Shown here one piece after another: positions 32,511 through 41,905 of a stretch of 64,000 nucleotides of DNA. The position numbers and the translations under genes were made by a program. The notes under the pieces were generated by a model, which worked only from the letters and a program-made list of their open reading frames with translations, was not told the origin of the DNA and searched no databases. The stretch is from Ceratopteris richardii. Taxonomy: Eukaryota; Streptophyta; Polypodiopsida; Polypodiales; Pteridaceae. The stretch covers positions 105,818,682-105,882,681 of the forward strand of contig CM035428.1 in NCBI GenBank assembly GCA_020310875.1, in the 5' to 3' direction. The first letter of the stretch is position 1; each line of letters begins with the position of its first letter.

Positions 32511-32537
32511 TGGCACGCACGGTGGACTCGAACCCGC
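32511..32537 (-). other. tRNA-3'-end-like sequence beside the G1 3' LTR
   Basis: On the minus strand this 27-bp stretch has GGTTCGAGTCC (32524-32534), an exact pol III B-box/T-arm match. A 10-base stretch follows and then a CCA end, three bases from the LTR. It is one base short of a normal T-arm plus acceptor. Seen from the plus strand it starts TGGCACGCACGG, like a primer-binding site behind the left LTR. No D-arm, anticodon arm or A box precedes it, so it is not a tRNA gene. Confidence 0.6.
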
Positions 32538-32549
32538 AGGTTTACAAAA

Positions 32550-34700
32550 CTATTGCTCATCTATAATGCCTTCTAAGTACATATTTCTAGCTAATCTAAA
32601 GGTGCGGGCCATCTTTTTCTTTAGAGTTTCTAATAATTGTTTTAGGGTGTCTGGTTCTATTAACTGTGCATCTATTCTTACCGAACTTAGAGCTATGGCT
32701 TCGGTGAGCAAAATTTCTGCTTGGGTCTGTAGAAAGGCTTCCTGTAAATAAAATTCGTTTGCAAGCGCCGCATCTCTGGATGTCTTCATTTTTGCAACCT
32801 GTTGCTCCATTTTGTTTACTCTTTCCTTCTGATTTTCCAGTTGATTCTCCCTTCTTTCGATTTCTTGAATCGGAAAGTTTACTGTTCTTGAGTATGACTC
32901 CTTTTCGTGTCGGAGATCTGATATTAGCTTCTGTGTCTGAGCTTCCTTGGTCAAATAATGTTTGAGCATGTTGTTGACATCTGATAGATTTTCTTTTGTT
33001 CTTTGAAGTTCTTCTTCTGTTAGCTTAGCTTGCCTCTGTTGTTCTTGGTTTTGCTGCACCAGTTCATTGAGTTGCACTCTGGTTTCTTCCAATAGATTAC
33101 CTAATGCTATTCTGGCATCTTCTTTATCCTTTAGATCGATCTTCAACTGACTTATTTCGGCCTGTGCTTCGCTTAGTAGCTTGTCCTTTTGGTTGAGATC
33201 TGCCAGTGCGGTATCTCTTTGATCGGCAATTTTTTGTTGTTCTGCAAGTTGAGCTTGGAGATGGGTAATTTGTGAGTGGAGCTGATGGTTTTCGGCTTTG
33301 ACCGCATCTATCTCTTCTTGCAGGGGTGTGATGTCTGCTTCTAGGACGTCCACCTTATGTTGTAGCTCATTCCGGATGTTATCTATGACTTCTCTCATTT
33401 GGATTGGTAATTGGTGTGATAGGTTAATGAGCAATTTACCCATGTTTGCCAATTCAAAGATTACGGGAATCGAAGGAAGTGGGAGATGTTGGCGAGGTGG
33501 AGATGAGGAAGTGGTGAGGAGTTGTTGGGAGTTGGGTGGGGAGTAGTTTGGGGATGAGGAAGAGGAGTCAGCGGGTTCGGCATGGTGAATGGGTTGGATG
33601 GGGATAATGGTTTCGATTGGCGGCTCCGTTGGGGGAGTGGGAAGAACAGAATTGGATTGTGTTACCTTGGTGTGTTGGGCAGTTTCTTCGGCTGTGGAGT
33701 AAACTGCCTTAAGCTCTTCAAGTACTTCTTTAGCAACTTGTTCGTCATCTGCTTGCTGTTCCCTTTCAGACTGTTGCTGGGATGCTTCTTCTGTAGAGGT
33801 TGTGTCGGCTTCAATATGATTTTCCTGTTCTTGCTGCTCCTGGGAAGATGATTGTGCGGAGGATTCATGCTGCATCGATGTTGTAGTATCGTGGAATGTT
33901 TCTTCATCATGTTTTGCTTCTTCTTTGTCGTCATCTTTGTTTCCTTTGGCTGATCCCTGTGCTTCACTCTCAGAAGAACTAATTCTGATTCTCTTTCTGC
34001 GGAAGAGTTGGTTTAGCTCCTCTTTGTCTTCTTCTTCATCGTCCCATAATTGCACAGATTCTTCATGTCTTAGAACAGGCCCTCGGGGTGGTGGTTGTGC
34101 TGCAAGTATTGCCGGAAAAAGAAAGGACAGGATGTGCGGCAATCTAGACCTTGGCATGCCTCCCTTGTTCACCTGTTTAATTATGGATAAGCACTCTCGG
34201 TGGATGCGGTGGAAGAAGAATGATGCGAAGTTGATTGGTTCTTAAGCAGCTAAATCTATGGCGGAGTAGAAGGGACGGGATATTCCATAGGTGCATTTCT
34301 GTAGGTTGAGGATAGCTACTAAGAATTGGAGGGCTGATCTTTCAGGTTTCGGTCGACACAGGATCGCATACTCGTTTGAGGAATACCTAGGAAATAATTC
34401 TATCATTCTTGCGACTGACAGACTCGGGCCATTTTCCCAACCTTGTCGAGGGAGTCTAAACACTTCTGCAAAAGCTTGGAAGGTGATAAGTGTACGGGAT
34501 GGGAGGGAGGTGATCGGCCAACTCTGCTCGGTGGCAGGTGTGTTGGCGATGGTGGAGATGATCTGGGCAAAGAATTGGTGGGATTCCACTGAATGCCAAG
34601 GCAGTTCAGTGAAGTTGGATAGCCCACAAATGCGTAGGAACTCTCCTACGTCGGCAGGGAGTCCATCACGGAAGGCGGCATAGTTAGCCAAAGCTTCCAT
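32550..34700 (-). pseudogene. G1 ORF3: globular N-terminus plus acidic linker and long coiled coil
   Basis: This is the third ORF, in the same strand and frame class as pol and downstream of it. From the Met at 34700 the first 150 codons (MEALANYAAFRDG..., FAEVFRLPRQGW..., NEYAILCRPKPERSALQFL) look globular and recall the 'putative plant transposon protein' regions of Athila/Tat-like elements. One TAA (34242-34244) interrupts it; the frame is open again to 32550 (540 more codons from Met 34172). The second part has a very acidic stretch (DDEEEDKEELNQ), a Pro/Ser-rich linker, then about 210 residues of heptad-like coiled coil (about 33395-32760) and a basic end. Its role is unknown; it is not a recognisable Env. 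Confidence 0.7.
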
Positions 34701-35041
34701 GGCGCACACAGAGACAGTAAGCACAAGCACACAGAGCACAGGGTACGCACAGTAACACAAATCACACAAACACAATAGCTATTTTTGGCGAAACAAAAAA
34801 GGTTAAGTAGATGCGTTGCAGTGGAGAGCAATCAAGAGTAATCTAATCATCGCGCGGTATTGAGATGATAATTCTTAACTTCGGTGTGCATGTGTGAGTA
34901 GCTGGCAAGGGCAGGGCGGCTGTGGACATAATTAGGTATCAAGACTCGGATATTTACAGACTTATTTTATTAAGCACGCCAAAAAAGAAAAGAAAATAAA
35001 GAAAAGAGAACGCCAAAAAAAACGCGGCTAAGTGAAACGTT
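34701..35041 (-). other. spacer between G1 pol and ORF3
   Basis: About 340 bp lie between the integrase stop (35042) and the ORF3 Met. It is rich in GTGT-type dinucleotides on the minus strand near 34700-34775 and in short A/G runs near 34975-35030 (AAAGAAAAGAAAATAAAG on plus). An in-frame upstream Met at 34775 would add 25 hydrophobic residues (PVLCVLVLTVSVCA), signal-peptide-like but of simple-repeat origin. No splice or promoter signal can be named. Confidence 0.5.
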
Positions 35042-38000
35042 TTAGTGTGGGTTAGATGTGTGTTGATACGGCCGCAACTTCGAACCGTTGATGACTTTCG
35101 AAAGAGGAATTCCGGTCAACGTAGTCAACCGAAAAGTTGTTGGGCCCACTTGTTCAGAAATCCGGTAGGGACCAAACCATCGTAACTTGAATTTGCCAGC
35201 AGAGCGATTCGACTTGGTATTGTAAAAGAGTACAAGCTGTCCCACCAAAAAAATTGGAGTCTTTAGATATCGATCAGGTGTTCGAGCTTGTCTTAGCTGT
35301 ACTTCCTGCATAGTCAAAAAACTGTGCCATCGATGTTCGTCTAATTCTTTGAGTGTATCCAACCGAAATGACAGTGATTCTTCAGGTAGCAGTTTCTGAG
35401 CGATTGCTACTCGTAAACTTGGTATATCTATCTCCATCGGTGTTATTGCTTCTAATCCATAAGCTAGTTTGAAAGGGGTTAATCCTGTTGTTATCTTGTA
35501 TGTAGTCCGATATGCCCATAATACTGCAGGCAGCAGTTGATCCCATCTTTCCGGTGCTTCTAAAATGAGTTTTTCGAAGCATATTCAACAAAGTTTTGTT
35601 TGTACTCTCAGTCAAACCATTTGCACGAGGATAATATGGTGAACTAAATTTATGTGTGACTTGAAACGAATGTGTGAGTACTTTCATTAAATTGTTGACA
35701 AAATGAGTGCCTTGATCTGTAACAAGTTCTAGCGGTAAGCCAAAACGTGGAAAGACATCCTTCAGTAGACACTTAGCTACCGCAACAGCTGTGGCAGACC
35801 GTAAAGCCCAGGCTTCTGCCCATCTGGTAGCATAATCAGTACATGTCAAAATATAACGATTATTACTGAGGATTGTCGGTGGTGTAATAGGGCCAATGAA
35901 ATCTAGACCCCACTTGTGAAAAGGCTCTAATGGCAAGACATGTTGTAGAGGGAAAAGGTGACGTTGCAGGGGCTGTCCAGATCTTTGACAACTATCACAT
36001 TGTTTGACAAACTGTGATACATCCTTGTACATAGTAGGCCACCAAAGACCACTTTGTAGAATTTTTCGGTGTGTTAAGTCTGGAGCGAAATGGCCACCGG
36101 AAGGAATTGAGTGAGCCAAATTAATGACTGAGTTAACTTCATGTGGTGGAATACAACGAAGTAAAACTCCAGTGTGATCTATATAGTATAATTCCCCAGC
36201 AATCAATCGAAATCGGAGACTGAAAACTGAAATTTTCCTTCGTATTGCAGGAGAAGTTTGAGTAGGAAGGTATCCATCAGTGAGGAAGGTCAAGATCTGA
36301 TCATAATATGTAGATGGCATAGGTGGGTCTGTAATTTCATCATTAGTTGGTTCAGAGACATAAATTGCCGGTGTTGTGTCATCTATACCGACCGGAGCTT
36401 CACCGGAATCTAAGCGAGAGAGAAAATATGCTAAGGCATGTGAACTGCCTGGCCGATGAATAACTTCGTAGTCAAACTCTTGTAAAAGCAGAACCCATCG
36501 TGCTAATCGACCACCTAGATGTTGTTGCCGAACTAGATAGACAAGTGCAACATGATCTACATGAAAAGTAAATCTACGGCCCAGCAAATAATGTATGAAT
36601 TTCTTGATAGAATATACTAGACCTAGACATTCTCTCTCTATTACAGAGTAATTCTTTTCAGCAGGGGCTAATCTTCGACTTGCATAGTACACTGGTCTGA
36701 ACCACTTATCGGTTTGTTGCATTAGAACGCTCCCTATTGCTATATCTGAAGCATCAACAAATACATGAAATGGGCGATCCCAGTCAGGAGGCTGTAAGAT
36801 TGGAACCTGTGTTAGTAATCCCTTTAGACGATCAAAAGCAGTTTGACAGTCCGAGGTCCAGTCAAATTGTCGAGGGGTCTTGGTTATCAATCGGTTCAGT
36901 GGTATTGTCAAATGAGCAAGCCACCGTAAGTGCCGACCATGCCATCTTACTTGGCCCATGAAGCGCATTACTTCCTTAGGTGTAGTGGGTATAGGTGCTT
37001 CTAACATAGCTGTGATTTTATCTGGATCCACCTGTATGCCTTGTGCAGATACAATGTGACCAAGTAGCTTTCCACATGAAACCGCAAACACAGATTTGTT
37101 TGGGTTCAAACAAAGTCTGTATTCTCTACACTTTTCAAAGCAGCACCATAAATGGAACAGGTTTGCTATCATCTTACCGAAAATTGAAAAATCATCAAGA
37201 TATACTTGCATAAAAGAGGTAAGGTAAGGAGAAAATATTTCCTGCATACACCTTTAGAACGTACTTGGGGCATTTCTTAATCCAAACCACATAACAGTAC
37301 ATGCGAAAACACCCAAGTTGGTAATGAAGGCGGTCTTCGATATATCCTGTTCAGCCATTCTAACTTGATTATACCCACTGTACCCATCTAAGAATGAATA
37401 CATTTCATGTCCTGCTACTCTATCAAGCATTGTGTCAAGAAAAGGGAGCGGAAATGGATCAGGCACTGTAGCTGCGTTCAGTTTCCGGTAATCTACACAT
37501 ATTCGTAACTGCTTATTCTTTTTAGGGACAATAACAATTGGTGAGATCCATTTAGCATGCTCTACTGGTACAATGAATCCGACTTTGAGTAGCCTATCAA
37601 GTTCTGCCTTTACCTGTGATGCATAGTTTGGATTCATCCGGTAGCTGGGTTGCTTAAGTGGTTTTGCTTCCGGTTTCAACATGACCCTGTGTTGATAGAT
37701 GCGCGAGTCCAAACCCTTCATATCTTTGTAGTCCCATGCAAATACATCAGAAAATTCTCGAAGTAGTTGGATTAGATCTGCTTGAAATAATTCCGATAAG
37801 CTCTCCTTTATCTTAACAGGTCGTGGATTTTCTTCATCACCTAAATTGTAAGTGGTCAGTTGATCTTCTGGGACATAGAACTGTCGAGGCTTCTCTGTAT
37901 TCTCAGATGGCTTAAAAAGTTGTTGTAGATCAGCGTCATCTATGGTAGCCTTATTTTCTTTCATATCTTTTTCTGTTACAGTCATCACCGTACAAACTGT

Positions 38001-39128
38001 AGGATTCCAATTATCTACAACAAATTGTAGATCAATAGTTCCTAGGGAGATCAAGTCAATGTTATTTTTCAGAAACTCTTCTTCATCATCATCTGACAAC
38101 CCATCTAGCATATGGACTAGTTTTGCAAAATACGGTCTAGCATGCAACTCGCAAGGTTGTATAGCATCTAGTTTTACAACGTATTTACGATTATTATTTT
38201 TGAAAGTGAGTTCCTGTGCAGACCAATCTTGTATCACCTTAGCGTGCTTCAGCCAAGGTCGACCGAAAAGGAGATTATAATCAAGGGTGGATTCTGGTAA
38301 TTCTAGTATGACAAAGGTCATTTTAAATGTTGTACCTTGTAAAGTTATTGGTACATTTCGTACAAGTCCTACGGGATGGACTCTTGATTGGTCGGCCATT
38401 CTGACAAAAAACTGAACTGGTTTGATTTCGGTCCACCCTAACTTTTTACACAGTGCATCAGTAGCAATGTTGACACCAGATCCTCCATCAATTAGTACCT
38501 GTGTGATTTTATGATTTTTATACCATACCGTAATTAAAGGAACTGAATGATCGACCGTAGAATCAGGTTCCGGTTGCACTGTTGCTATTGCTGGAATGAA
38601 AGAAGGTACAGGACTGAACTGTTGTTGGAATTGTTGTCGAACTCCTGGTACTAGTGCAAGTAATTGGCCCAGAGGAAGAGTGATGGATGCTTTAGATAAA
38701 ATTTCCCAGGCCTTTTGTGATTGGATTGTATTTTCCACAGATTCTGAAGATGATGCGCCTGTTGAAGATGATGTGCCTGCTACTGAATTAGAATCCTGTT
38801 GTTGTGTTCCTTCCTCGGTTAACGGAGTCTGGGTCACCGGAATAGGATCTGGGAAGACTGGAGGTTCTGCGGTGGTCCATTGACTAGCTTTATCATACAT
38901 CCTTTGTTGTTCACGTATGCCTGGTTCAAATATTTCTACTCCTGGTTGCAGTTGTTTACCGGATCGGGTCTGAATTACTGCAGCGTGTGTTTCTACTGAT
39001 GTGATTTGTACCATATTAGCCATTAGGTTTTGATTTTCTTTCTTCCTCTGATCATACTCAGCTGCATCCTTACAATTTCTTCTAATGTGACCAAATTCAC
39101 CACAGAAATGACAACGCGGTGGTGGCAA
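35042..39128 (-). pseudogene. G1 pol: protease, RT, RNase H, integrase
   Basis: The open frame 39128-37254 carries the third zinc knuckle, the protease with an LIDGGSGVNI active site (about 38487) and RT up to WFGLRNAP. A single TAA (37254-37256) stands where the family has Gln. The frame 37247-35382 continues with the RT YLDD (about 37202), RNase H (HVFVDASDIAIGSVL; YSVIERECLGLVYSIKKF), the integrase zinc site (H-x-H, CDSCQRS) and DD35E core (GLDFIGP, TDQGTHF, NGLTEST). One extra base in an A run near 35578-35582 shifts the frame. The C-terminal GPY/F-like module (LRWFGPYRI) ends at 35042. It is nearly complete for a gypsy pol. Confidence 0.9.
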
Positions 39129-39161
39129 ATTGGGATTTTTCGGTGCTGGTCCGGCCTACCA

Positions 39162-40026
39162 GCGGTTTGCATTGTAGTTATTATTTCTCTGTCCTCTGTA
39201 ATTTCGATATCCTTGTTGTTGGTTGCTTCTCATTTGCGGAGGTACATAGTGATTGGTTGGCTGCCCTGGTTCCTATATAATTGCATTGAGAGTTGCTGGT
39301 CCCTGTACTTTGGCGTTATATGCACAGTTTTCGGTGGTGTGTCCGATAGTGTTGCAGATAGCACAAAACAACTGATTAAGTGCACAAGTGGCACTAGTAT
39401 GGCCTGAATTTTTGCATGTAGTGCAGTACATCTGTCTGGTCGGGTCTTCGGCGATATTTCTATTTGCTTTTAACCACTCCAGATCTTTTGTAAATCCTCC
39501 AACCTTGTTTTCCAGCTGCAAATCCATTGCAATCACTGCATATAGCGTCATAGCTCCTACACAACGTATGATCATAATTTGTTTAAGTTGTGGAGTCAAT
39601 CCATTGATAAACCATTGAGTAATAACGTCATCCGGTAGGTTGGCATGTACTGGTGGTAACTGCCTCAAATGAGTCCTGAATAGAGTGGCGTATTCCTATA
39701 CTGTTTGATTTATCTTCTGTCTATTGTTTTGCAGGTAGTCAAAAATTTCGGTTGGATTCTTCTGTAGCCTGAATCTCTGCAAAAAGGCATCCCTTACTGC
39801 TTCATAGGTGCCGAAATGATTAATATCATATTCTGTAAGCCATCTAGCTGCTTCGTTCACCAATGTCGATTGGAAAACAATAGCCTTATACGCCGGATCA
39901 GGTGGATGGTTGAGCACTGCGTAACTTATCTCAAATGTGCGTACATGAGCATCCGGGTCATGTCCTGGGAATCCACCAAATTTGGTGTACGTTACTCCTG
40001 TTGGAGTCGGCCTTGGTGGGCATAGT

Positions 40027-40060
<34 letters not shown>

Positions 40061-40724
40061 ATTGTTGTTGTTGCCCGTTCATGGCTCTTATGGTTGTATT
40101 GTGACTATCTTCTGTATCCCGAGGCTGAATATCTGAACTATCAGAATCTGTATCGTCGGACTGTGCACTTTTCGGTTCGATAATCTTGTTCAGTATGTTT
40201 CGAATCTCAATTTCGAACAAGCTACCTTCCTTCTTGATATCAAATGTAGGGAAGCTTACTCCCAATAGTGGTGATTGGGCTGAAGATTCACCGAGAAATG
40301 GTAAACCGTCGCCGGAAAATTACGATCTTTAAGCAACTGTTACCGAACTATCACCGTAATGTGTCGAATCTTCACCAAAACAAGGTGCTTTTTCTCCTTC
40401 ACTAATTTCTTTGGCTAAGGTTTTTCTAGTCGTAAACAGATTTGAATATTTTCCCAATGTTGTTAAACTAACTTCAAGCTGCGTCCTGGTAGATTCTGGA
40501 GTTACTATATCTTCGACAGATTGTGCCGAAATAGTACCGGAATTTACCAGAGGCGTAACACGTTCCACCGGAATATGACCGGAATCACTACTAACGTTCT
40601 TTACTTTCTTGACAACTGGGTTAGACCTAGTTGTACTTCTACCTCCCGGAGTCGTTCTTAGTAAATTAAGTACCCTAGGCTGGCGGTTCTTTGGATACAT
40701 TTCACCGGATCGAGTAACCGGCAT
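39162..40724 (-). pseudogene. G1 gag with polyglutamine tract and zinc knuckles
   Basis: Starting at Met 40724, all segments to 39128 share one frame, broken only by stop codons (40329, 40320, 40059, 39696, 39273, 39156). The N-terminal 130 codons are basic and Ser/Thr-rich. A Gln run (40024-40085) contains one of the stops. The capsid-type region follows (LVNEAARWLTEYDINHFGTY; DVITQWFINGLTPQLKQIM). Zinc knuckles are CTTCKNSGHTSATC (about 39425) and CAICNTIGHTTENC (about 39365), with a third, CHFCGEFGHIRRNC, just inside the next ORF. Three knuckles in a row is more than usual. Confidence 0.85.
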
Positions 40725-40822
40725 GTATCATCTTTTGTACTAATCGCGTACTATTACTGTCGATTAAAAATTTACAGTCCCGTTTCCACAACAGGTTTGC
40801 AACAATCTGATCTGTTGCCACC

Positions 40823-40840
40823 TTCCCACAGACGGCGCCA
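40823..40840 (-). promoter_or_regulatory. primer-binding site of G1
   Basis: On the minus strand TGGCGCCGTCTGTGGGAA lies one base after the 5' LTR. This type is common in plant Tat/Athila-like gypsy elements and confirms minus orientation. Confidence 0.9.
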
Positions 40841-40841
40841 G

Positions 40842-41795
40842 TGTTAAACGCTATTTATTCTTCTAACTATCAGAAGTGTGTTTAAGCAATTCTTGGGTTC
40901 TTGGGAGTGGAAGGGGTCTGTTAGATAGAGGCCCTGTACTTAGTTCCCAAACTAACTGCTGACACACAGCAATATACTAATGCTGGGAGTTCTATTACAG
41001 CTCATAGTCTTAGCTCAACCACGTGTATCGAATACGCTAAGATACTATGTTGCATCTGCACATAAACTTACTGAACATATCAGAACAAGAGTATTTGTTC
41101 AACCTTCACAGAATGGATACTACACTCCGTCCAATATCCAGAGACACAGAGAATCCCAGTGTTCAAATACACCGTACTGAAGATTCAGTACGCAATCCAG
41201 GGAATCTTTACTGTAGCTTAAACTTTGCCGTATGGGACCTGAACCTAGATACTACAGACACTTAAGATAACCCGAATACTAGAAGAATTACCATGACTGC
41301 ACAGACTTCGCCACATATTTGCAGACATTTCAAGAAAAGAAACAACCCGATGCGCGAACTAGCTGAGTCTCACAACCGCAATGGATACCAACAGACAACA
41401 GACAAGGTGAAACACAGATACACAGAGAATACTCAGAAAGTCGACAAGATACTCTGGATTACTCAACTCGACACACAGTAACACTACAGACAAATCACCC
41501 AGACAGACAGTCTGGTGATCTCTCGAATCGTCTATAAAGTTAACAAACAGAACAGATGTCGACGGCAGACAGGACAAGAGGCGAACATAAAACTCAAAAT
41601 ACTTGAAATTATACAAACAGACACTACAGTAACGACCCGCTCAGTCACCCAGATAAACAGTCTAGTGATCCATCACGAAACCGTCACTTGCACGTCTTTC
41701 TTTGATTTATATAACTTTTACAAACTGTCTGTAACAACTTTTCGCTCGTGCGAACAAGATTCAGTTATACATTTCCAATCCGGCGGCCGCTAACA
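40842..41795 (-). repeat. 5' LTR of G1
   Basis: 954 bp, the right copy. It has the same ends and length as 31554-32507; differences are mostly C/T and G/A. It is followed by TAATTGAG of the split C2 LTR. Confidence 0.93.
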
Positions 41796-41905
41796 TAATT
41801 GAGTATTGATCCTCCAAATTGGTAAAGTTTGTGAGTTGTTCTTGATATAGAGGTGCTCTAACATTAAGGATAGCTTGTTCTTTTGGAGATTAACACTCTC
41901 CATCA
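41796..41905 (+). repeat. 3' LTR of copia C2, last part
   Basis: This completes the LTR begun at 30628: TTGAGTATTGATCC to CTCCATCA matches 27712-27818 of the 5' LTR. It is followed by ATACG, the slightly altered target duplication. Confidence 0.92.

Larger units (their letters stand above)
31554..41795 (-). mobile_element. G1: long gypsy element with extra ORF downstream of pol
   Basis: This 10.2-kb element has equal 954-bp LTRs (31554-32507 and 40842-41795) with TGTTA...TAACA ends. It is flanked by ATAAT on the left (31549-31553) and TAAT on the right (41796-41799); with the terminal A counted, the duplication is ATAAT. On the minus strand the order is primer site, gag, protease, RT, RNase H, integrase, ORF3, 3' LTR. 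By eye the LTRs differ by roughly 3%. The order and the primer site fit the Tat/Athila branch of plant gypsy, but lineage needs a tree. Damage is limited to single-codon stops and one 1-nt frameshift. Confidence 0.93.
26816..41905 (+). mobile_element. copia C2, deletion derivative carrying gypsy G1 in its 3' LTR
   Basis: The 5' LTR is 26816-27818. The internal part is 27819-30627. The 3' LTR is 30628-31553 plus 41796-41905, split by G1. Flanks are ATACA (26811-26815) and ATACG (41906-41910), a target duplication with one mismatch. A Met-initiator primer site and a polypurine tract are present. Most of integrase and RT are missing. LTR copies differ by several percent (6 substitutions and one indel in the first 150 bp by eye), so C2 is clearly older than copia D. 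Confidence 0.93.

Noticed and set aside
32511-32537. A tRNA gene at the G1 3' LTR
   Set aside because: Only the T-arm and acceptor 3' strand are present, one base short, with no A box, anticodon arm or D-arm upstream.
33298-34245. Plus-strand ORFs over G1 ORF3
   Set aside because: They are shadows of the Glu/Gln/Lys-rich minus-strand coiled-coil ORF (Ser/Leu/Phe-rich antisense).
34701-34775. Signal-peptide-like extension of G1 ORF3
   Set aside because: The hydrophobic residues come from a TG-rich simple stretch. The Met at 34700 is an adequate start and nothing downstream looks secreted or membrane-bound, so I do not call an envelope protein.
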